Shown: positions 58,821 through 64,000 of the stretch, piece after piece
How the letters are laid out: the number at the start of each line of letters is the position of its first letter
How positions within the stretch are numbered: position 1 is the stretch's first letter
NCBI GenBank assembly: GCA_016705955.1
Contig: JADJKO010000004.1
Coordinates: forward strand, 310,001 to 374,000
Length of the DNA: 64,000 nucleotides
From: Flavobacteriales bacterium
Lineage (GTDB): Bacteria > Bacteroidota > Bacteroidia > Flavobacteriales_F > PHOS-HE28
Direction: 5' to 3'
Position numbers and translations under genes: made by a program
The notes under the pieces: generated by a model
The model's database searches: none
Told to the model about the DNA's origin: nothing
What the model saw: the letters and a program-made list of their open reading frames with translations, nothing else

Positions 58821-59577
58821 ACGGATCGTGCTCATCGGACGTGAAGGATCCGCTACCGCGATCCTCTACCATGCGCTCGTCGTTGAGTTCGATGTGTACG
58901 TACTGCACGAAACGCCGCCACCGGTATCGCAACTGTTGCGCTGGCGTGCGAAGCATGGCGGGTGGTGGAAGGTGTGCGGCCAAGTGCTCTTCCGGATCCT
59001 TGTTGCAAAGCCCTTGGGATGGATGTCAACCGTACGTCGAGCAGCCATCCTGAAAGAACACGGTGTGTCGGATCAGGAGATCGCATCGGTTGCGGTCACG
59101 CGGATCGGCTCGGTGAACTCACCGGAATGTTGGGACCGAGTGCATGCACTATCGCCGCGCGCAGTGGTGATCAATGGCACACGCATCCTATCGAAGAAGA
59201 CCATTGCAGCACTCGGTGTTCCGGTGCTGAACACGCATGTGGGCATCACACCGATGTATCGCGGCGTACACGGCGCGTACTGGGCACTCGTGAATGATGA
59301 TCGTGCCCACTGCGGTGTGACCGTTCACCTCGTGGATGAGGGCATCGACACCGGCGGCATCCTTCACCAAGCGTTGATCGAACCCACGGATCAGGACAAT
59401 TTCTCCACCTACCCGGTGATGCAAATGGCGGTCGGTGCGAAGTTGATGGTGCGTGCTGTCAGCGATCTGATCACAGGGATCGCCGCCGTGAAGCACATCG
59501 AAGGAGAAAGTCGGCGCTGGTACCACCCGACGTTGTGGCAATACCTGCGGAACAGGGCGAAGCGAGGGATCCGTTGA
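58813..59577 (+). CDS. Formyltransferase family protein
   Basis: A 254-residue protein with a Formyl_trans_N domain. NTHVGITPMYRGVHGAYWAL holds the Asn-His of the active site and the loop that binds 10-formyltetrahydrofolate. VHLVDEGIDTGGILHQ contains the catalytic Asp. It lacks the C-terminal domain of Met-tRNA formyltransferase and is not PurN by sequence. Next to a polysaccharide deacetylase gene with an 8-bp overlap, it is best read as a sugar N-formyltransferase acting on an amino group freed from a glycan or sugar nucleotide; that pairing is inference. Confidence 0.82.
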   Translation: MRERIVLIGREGSATAILYHALVVEFDVYVLHETPPPVSQLLRWRAKHGGWWKVCGQVLFRILVAKPLGWMSTVRRAAILKEHGVSDQEIASVAVTRIGSVNSPECWDRVHALSPRAVVINGTRILSKKTIAALGVPVLNTHVGITPMYRGVHGAYWALVNDDRAHCGVTVHLVDEGIDTGGILHQALIEPTDQDNFSTYPVMQMAVGAKLMVRAVSDLITGIAAVKHIEGESRRWYHPTLWQYLRNRAKRGIR

Positions 59578-59598
59578 CCAGCTACTTCGCCAAAGGCA

Positions 59599-62211
59599 TC
59601 ACGGCAACTTCGTGAACCGCGCTTCCCACTTCGCACCATCGCGTTCAACCCGAACGAGGTAGATCCCGGCGTTGAGTCCGTCGGTCGCGAACTCGATGGC
59701 ACCACCGGCATTCGTGCGTTGATCCTTGCGCAGCTTTCCGGCCGCGTCGAAGATCCGGACACGCGCCGGTCCGCCCGTCGGCACATTCACCCACACTTGT
59801 CCATTCGTCGGTGATGGCCAGATGCGGAACTGATCCGTGCCACTTTCAGGTAGACCGGAGATGATGACGGTAACGGGCGCACTGATCGCCGAACACCCGT
59901 TCGTCGCCGTGTGCTCCACCGTGTAGTCGCCGTTGGCGAGTGCGGTCCATTGCTGTCCGATCGCGCCGTTGATCGGCTGACCGTTCAGGTACCATTGGTA
60001 GGACGGGCCGACGTTGCTGGTCAGATCCGCGCCATTGGGCGTGATCACCGGTGTGGGTGGTGCATCAAGCAGCGTGAAAGTGAGTGCGTTGCTATGCGCG
60101 CAACCCGTGCCATTGGAAGCGACCACCGTAAGCGGTCCTGCACCGGTGTATGCTGTGGGATTATCGGTGGAACCGTTGCTCCAGAGGTAGGCATCGAAGC
60201 TCGGCGGAGCGGTCACTTCCACCGTCGCATTGGAGCACATCTCATCATCCGCTGAGGTGATGATGATATCCGGCAGGTTCGAGGAGACCAGTGCGTTGAA
60301 GGCGTGTACACGACCATACCCGAAACGAATGTTCGGGACCGTTCCGGTCAGCGCATCGTTGGTGAGTGTGGAAAGGAAAGCTTGTCGGATCTGTGCCCAT
60401 GAAGCATTCGGGCATTTCTGCAGGTAGAGCGCCACCGCACCGGCCACCACCGGTGATGCCATGGAGGTTCCCCCGTTCCGGATGTGCATTCCGTCCGGAT
60501 CGACCTTATAGGGTTCATTGATGATGAACGACGCGAGTATCGGGAGCGGCGCAGCGCTCATGGTGATGTCACCGGGTGCGGCCATGTCCGGTTTCCAGCG
60601 GAGATCGCGCGTGGGACCGGCACTGCTGTTCGGCGAGATCGCATACGGGACCCCTCCGGTAATGACATCTGTACCGTCATATCCGGTGTACTCCGTCACG
60701 TTCCAGTAGTTGGCCACCGTGAAGGTGTTGTCGCTGCACGCCCAGGAATCGACCATGTGCTGGTTGTTGTCCGGCTCCACGTAGTTGGCCATCGGCGGGT
60801 ATTGGGCGATCGTGGGATAAGGTGAAGGCAGTGCCGCTCCCAACGCTGCGGACATGATGTTCGATGTGCTCACACCATAGCCGGCCGTGCTCCAACAATC
60901 GAAGCGGCCGCTGCCGGTGGTCATGAACCGCCAGTAGTAGGCGGAATCCGGTTGGGGCATGAATACCTGTAGCTTGATCTGTTCCCCACGTTGCTCGGCG
61001 AAGTATTGGACCGTGCCGAGCAGGTTGCCGCTGCTGCTCACCAGCGGATCCGTGATCACCACGCCGAGGTTGGATGCGATATCGTGGAAAGGTGTCCGCC
61101 CCCGATAGCCGAAGTCCGGGGTGTATCGATCCGCACCTATGGCATACTGCACGTTCGCAAAGTCGGCGGCATCGGCCCATACCTCGAAGAACAGGTTCGG
61201 ATACGGAAAGAGGTTCGCGGGCGGTGGATAAGGATTGGTGAGGAACCACGTGAACGAGGTATCGGCATCCACCTCCGTATGCAGGTGGTAGGCAACGGCC
61301 TGGTTCTCGTTCCCTGCTGCGCACACCACGGCCCGCCCGCGCCGGGCATTGACCATGCTGTCGATCAGGAGCGCGGCCGCGTCGAGTCCATCATGCGAAC
61401 CGGACCTTGAGCCCACACTGAGGTTCACGACAGCGGGCTTGCCCATGGCCTCGGCCCGGTCGAACACGTACTTCACACCGTCCACGACTGATGCCATGAA
61501 GTCCTGCGTATTACCCATCTGCACGATGATGATGTCCGCCTTGGGTGCCACCCCCTTGTGATGCCCGGTGGCCAAGCCATTTCCCACGGCCGCGCCTGCT
61601 ACCGTGGTACCGTGCGCGTTGTTGTCCGTGGAGGTCATCTGCCCGGCATCGATCTGCGCCCTGGTCCACTCCTGGCCATAGCCGAACTCCGCTGGTGCAA
61701 CGCCCGAAAGCGATTGATCCCAGTAGTAGGCCACGCGCGTGGTGCCATCGGCGTTCTGGAAATCCGGGTGGGCCACATCAAGGCCGGTATCGAAGATCCC
61801 GACCACCACACCCTCCCCATCATAGGCCTGCGGCAGCGGTGGCAGGCCGGCTTGGACCTCGTTCACATGGGCCTTCACACGCATGCTATCGCAAAGAAGC
61901 CCTCCGGTGCCCAAGCTGAATTCAAAACCCTCCACCGCATCCAGCAAGGCCAACTCACGCACGTAGGAGACCGGGACCCGTGCGCTCACCAAGCCGTTCA
62001 TCGTCATCTTCACCAAGCCGCCATGTGCCTTCACAGCGCTGGAAACCGCACCTACATGGCCGCGCACGAAGAGATCGACCATGGTGCCTGACGCGTGGTC
62101 CCGCTGCAAGTAGGACTCCAGCCGGAAGTCGATCTTCGTCCGTTCCTGGGCGGAGACCGGTGCTTGGATCGCCACCATCGACAGAAGGAGAAGTGGAAGG
62201 ACTCGTTTCAT
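59599..62211 (-). CDS. Secreted S8 (subtilisin-like) peptidase with T9SS sorting domain
   Basis: An 870-residue exported serine peptidase. It has a signal peptide (MKRVLPLLLLSMVAIQAPVS), a prodomain-like region (to ~110), then the S8 domain with Asp in VGIFDTGLDVAHPDF (near 140), His in DNNAHGTTVAGAAVG (near 199) and Ser in NGGTSMASPVVAGAVAL (near 580). The large gap between His and Ser reflects an inserted beta-rich region. After the catalytic domain come Ig/PKD-like repeats (SFDAYLWSNGSTDN) and a T9SS domain (FRIWPSPTNGQVWVNVP ... GIYLVRVERDG). It probably degrades external proteins. The frame extends 31 codons upstream, but the ATG follows a perfect TACATTTG box by four bases. Confidence 0.93.
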   Translation of the reverse strand: MKRVLPLLLLSMVAIQAPVSAQERTKIDFRLESYLQRDHASGTMVDLFVRGHVGAVSSAVKAHGGLVKMTMNGLVSARVPVSYVRELALLDAVEGFEFSLGTGGLLCDSMRVKAHVNEVQAGLPPLPQAYDGEGVVVGIFDTGLDVAHPDFQNADGTTRVAYYWDQSLSGVAPAEFGYGQEWTRAQIDAGQMTSTDNNAHGTTVAGAAVGNGLATGHHKGVAPKADIIIVQMGNTQDFMASVVDGVKYVFDRAEAMGKPAVVNLSVGSRSGSHDGLDAAALLIDSMVNARRGRAVVCAAGNENQAVAYHLHTEVDADTSFTWFLTNPYPPPANLFPYPNLFFEVWADAADFANVQYAIGADRYTPDFGYRGRTPFHDIASNLGVVITDPLVSSSGNLLGTVQYFAEQRGEQIKLQVFMPQPDSAYYWRFMTTGSGRFDCWSTAGYGVSTSNIMSAALGAALPSPYPTIAQYPPMANYVEPDNNQHMVDSWACSDNTFTVANYWNVTEYTGYDGTDVITGGVPYAISPNSSAGPTRDLRWKPDMAAPGDITMSAAPLPILASFIINEPYKVDPDGMHIRNGGTSMASPVVAGAVALYLQKCPNASWAQIRQAFLSTLTNDALTGTVPNIRFGYGRVHAFNALVSSNLPDIIITSADDEMCSNATVEVTAPPSFDAYLWSNGSTDNPTAYTGAGPLTVVASNGTGCAHSNALTFTLLDAPPTPVITPNGADLTSNVGPSYQWYLNGQPINGAIGQQWTALANGDYTVEHTATNGCSAISAPVTVIISGLPESGTDQFRIWPSPTNGQVWVNVPTGGPARVRIFDAAGKLRKDQRTNAGGAIEFATDGLNAGIYLVRVERDGAKWEARFTKLP

Positions 62212-62215
62212 GTCC

Positions 62216-62223
62216 CAAATGTA
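62216..62223 (-). promoter_or_regulatory. TAnnTTTG promoter box of the S8 peptidase gene
   Basis: TACATTTG on the minus strand, inside the 19-bp gap between the upstream gene's stop and the peptidase ATG, which is four bases away. Confidence 0.55.
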
Positions 62224-62230
62224 GAGGCGG

Positions 62231-62704
62231 TCATAAGGCACACATCGCCTCATGGTCCGGAATATCCACAAGGAACCGCACATCACCGGTGGAATGGTCC
62301 ACACGGCAGCAATAGTGCTTCAGGCCGTTCGTGACCAACAGGTAAGGCACCTTGAACACCACGTTGTAGCGTGCGGCCTGTTCGAAGACCGCTTGCGTCA
62401 GCCGCACATCAGGTGCTTTGCATTCCACCAATGCCACGGGAAGACCATTGCGGTCATGCACCACCACATCGGCGCGTTTGCGCATTTCGTTCAACACGAG
62501 CGCCTTCTCCACGGTGATCAAAGAAGCAGGACATCCCTTGTCGTGTACCAAGTGGTTCACAAAGTGCTGGCGCACCCACTCCTCGGGCAACAGGGCCACC
62601 CATTTCCGGCGAATGGGATCGAAGACGGCGTCGCCATCCGGTCCATGCCTAGTTTTGAGCCCATGGTCGGGCAACTGCAAGTGCGGTAGGTCCGTGCCAC
62701 CCAT
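62231..62704 (-). CDS. HsdR N-terminal-domain protein (orphan nuclease-like)
   Basis: A 157-residue protein matching the stand-alone type I restriction enzyme R N-terminal domain found across Bacteroidota. Features are VFDPIRRKWVALLPEEWVRQ, ALVLNEMRKRADVVVHDRNG and PVALVECKAPDVRLTQAVFEQAARYN. The Asp and the Glu-Cys-Lys are placed as in a PD-(D/E)xK nuclease site. No helicase domain, hsdM or hsdS gene is nearby, so it is not a complete restriction system. A housekeeping DNA-repair or processing role is possible. Divergent from the AMP nucleosidase gene with only nine bases between starts. Confidence 0.85.
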   Translation of the reverse strand: MGGTDLPHLQLPDHGLKTRHGPDGDAVFDPIRRKWVALLPEEWVRQHFVNHLVHDKGCPASLITVEKALVLNEMRKRADVVVHDRNGLPVALVECKAPDVRLTQAVFEQAARYNVVFKVPYLLVTNGLKHYCCRVDHSTGDVRFLVDIPDHEAMCAL

Positions 62705-62713
62705 CCCACAAAA

Positions 62714-63487
62714 GTGCGCACCAAAGAAGACATCGTCTCCAATTGGCTTCCACGCTACACCGGCTTACCGCTGGAAGCGTTCAAGAAGCACGTCCTGCTC
62801 ACCAACTTCGATAACTACATCGACATCTTCTGCGAACAGACCGGCGCCACCGTGCCGGTGGAGGGCAAGTCGATGCGTGTGGCCGTCGCCGAGGATATGG
62901 TGATGATCAACTTCGGCATGGGCAGCCCGAATGCGGCGACGCTGATGGATCTGCTCAGTGCGATCAAGCCGGAAACGGTGCTCTTCCTCGGCAAATGCGG
63001 CGGGTTGAAGAAGAAGAACGCCTTGGGTGATCTGGTGCTTCCCATCGCGGCGATCCGCGGTGAGGGAACCAGCAACGACTACTTCCCTCCGGAGCTACCA
63101 GCGCTGCCGAGCTTCATGATCCACCGCGCCGTGAGCCACGTGATCCGCGATATGGAACTGGACTACTGGAGCGGCACGGTGTACACCACCAACCGCCGCG
63201 TGTGGGAGCACGACGACAAGTTCAAGGAACACCTGCGCGTGTTGCGGTGCATGGCCATAGACATGGAAACGGCCACGCTGTTCATGACCGGCTTCGCGAA
63301 CGAGATCCCGACCGGTGCATTGTTGCTGGTGAGCGACCAACCCATGGTGCCTTGGGGCATCAAGACCAGCGCGAGCGACATGAAGGTGACCACCAGTTTC
63401 GTGGAGACGCACGTGCGTGTGGGGATCGCTTCCTTGCGCGAGATCATCAATGGCGGGATGTCGGTGAAGCACTTGCGATTCGAGTAA
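62714..63487 (+). CDS. amn: AMP nucleosidase (Bacteroidota short form)
   Basis: A 257-residue phosphorylase-superfamily protein that cleaves AMP to adenine and ribose 5-phosphate. The short Bacteroidota version lacks the extra N-terminal domain of the enterobacterial enzyme. Features are NFGMGSPNAATLMDLL, VLFLGKCGGLKKKNALGDLV, RGEGTSNDYFPPELPALP, the active-site region MAIDMETATLFMTGFAN and LLLVSDQPMVPWGIKTSAS. The start is a GTG (MRTKEDIVSNW), since no ATG is available and the family begins here. Confidence 0.92.
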   Translation: MRTKEDIVSNWLPRYTGLPLEAFKKHVLLTNFDNYIDIFCEQTGATVPVEGKSMRVAVAEDMVMINFGMGSPNAATLMDLLSAIKPETVLFLGKCGGLKKKNALGDLVLPIAAIRGEGTSNDYFPPELPALPSFMIHRAVSHVIRDMELDYWSGTVYTTNRRVWEHDDKFKEHLRVLRCMAIDMETATLFMTGFANEIPTGALLLVSDQPMVPWGIKTSASDMKVTTSFVETHVRVGIASLREIINGGMSVKHLRFE

Positions 63488-63493
63488 GAGATA

Positions 63494-63598
63494 GAACGCA
63501 GATGACGCGGACAGAACTGATCAACGCGGATCGATACGTAGTGCTCGAAGGTCCGCGCGAACAGTGTTCATCCGCCTATATCAGCGTGATCAGCGTTC
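63494..63598. repeat. Intergenic inverted-repeat element (105 bp)
   Basis: GAACGCAGATGACGCGGACA at the left and the reverse complement of GAACGCTGATCACGCTGATA at the right match at 16 of 20 positions. Inner words (GATCAACGCGGATC, TTCATCCGCC) repeat the same vocabulary. It fills the gap between amn and holA. Confidence 0.65.
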
Positions 63599-63608
63599 CA
63601 TTCCCCTG

Positions 63609-64000
63609 ATGGCCACGACGGACGACTACAAGAAGATCATGCTTGATCTGCGTGCCGGGAAATTCAAGCCCGTGTTCGTGCTGCATGGCGAGGAGAGCTT
63701 CTTCATCGACCGCATCGCGGAGGAGATCGAGCATCTGGCATTGCAGGAGCACGAGCGTGACTTCAACCAGAGCATCCTCTACGCCCGCGATGTGGATGCC
63801 GACGTGGTGAAGGACACGTGCCTGCGGTTCCCGATGATGGCGGAACGGCAACTCGTGGTAGTGCGTGAGCTGAACGCATGGCGGATCGACCAAGTGGAGA
63901 AGCTGGAGCCCTACCTCGCGAAGCCCACGCCGAGCACCATCCTCGTGCTCTGTTACAAGCACAAGAAGATCGATGGGCGAAAGAGCATCCTGAAGACCGC
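63609..64000 (+). CDS. holA: DNA polymerase III subunit delta (HolA), N-terminal part
   Basis: The frame is open from the ATG to the window edge (130 codons). FKPVFVLHGEESFFIDRI is the typical HolA opening, with a modified P-loop region that does not bind ATP. It continues with DVVKDTCLRFPMMAERQLVV and STILVLCYKHKKIDGRKS. Delta is the part of the clamp loader that opens the beta sliding clamp. The gene continues past the window. The start is 10 bases after the inverted-repeat element. Confidence 0.88.
   Translation, partial: MATTDDYKKIMLDLRAGKFKPVFVLHGEESFFIDRIAEEIEHLALQEHERDFNQSILYARDVDADVVKDTCLRFPMMAERQLVVVRELNAWRIDQVEKLEPYLAKPTPSTILVLCYKHKKIDGRKSILKT

Overview
This window is a piece of a Bacteroidota chromosome, probably from a Flavobacteriales-like uncultured lineage with fairly high GC. 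The evidence is the many secreted proteins ending in type IX secretion (T9SS) C-terminal sorting domains, the TAnnTTTG promoter boxes, the Bacteroidota-type markers (DUF5606, short-form AMP nucleosidase, purL without a fused purQ, monofunctional transglycosylase), and an rRNA operon ordered 16S, tRNA-Ile(GAT), tRNA-Ala(TGC), 23S, 5S. The 16S 3' end carries a substituted anti-Shine-Dalgarno (UCUCCU instead of CCUCCU). Several genes have a TAnnTTTG box only 4 to 7 bases before the ATG, which suggests leaderless or nearly leaderless mRNAs.

Layout. 1-5.4 kb: the end of an unknown gene, two GT4 glycosyltransferases and two secreted T9SS proteins, one with an S74 self-cleaving chaperone domain. 5.4-7.0 kb: a non-coding stretch with a possible small RNA, then murB split by a one-base frameshift. 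7.1-19.3 kb: export and redox genes, namely tandem MauG-type dihaem peroxidases, an S9 dipeptidyl peptidase, a cupredoxin, an M28 peptidase, tandem pentahaem cytochromes with T9SS tails and an M3 peptidase. 19.3-28.9 kb: housekeeping genes (DUF5606, a GT-C membrane protein, dnaB, accA, ispE) plus a lipoprotein and a thioredoxin-fold protein. 28.95-34.3 kb: the rRNA operon on the minus strand, with two identically spaced promoters and a strong terminator. 34.3-37.3 kb: an SDR, mtgA and a T9SS gene cut off by an IS.

37.26-50.44 kb is an island bounded by an IS4-type and an IS5-type element. Between them lies a five-gene minus-strand operon that I consider the most interesting content: a lipoprotein with a vWA-like pattern, a small three-helix membrane protein, a tubulin/FtsZ-like GTPase, a ~1,190-residue actin/Hsp70-fold (ASKHA) ATPase resembling SrfB-type proteins (read through two one-base frameshifts), and a 1,052-residue fusion of a degenerate Hsp70-like domain, a TM2 domain and a periplasmic TonB C-terminal domain. 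Together they look like a membrane-spanning tubulin-like plus actin-like NTPase machine.

50.4-64 kb: a truncated Fn3-type gene, a 21-unit minisatellite of 21 bp, a thiol peroxidase that has lost its start, purL, a four-gene plus-strand operon for envelope or polysaccharide chemistry (membrane protein, amidohydrolase lipoprotein, polysaccharide deacetylase, formyltransferase), a T9SS subtilase, an orphan HsdR-N nuclease-like protein, AMP nucleosidase and the start of holA. Short intergenic repeats recur between genes. Three apparent one-base indels (murB once, the ASKHA gene twice) are as easily explained by sequencing error as by real mutation.
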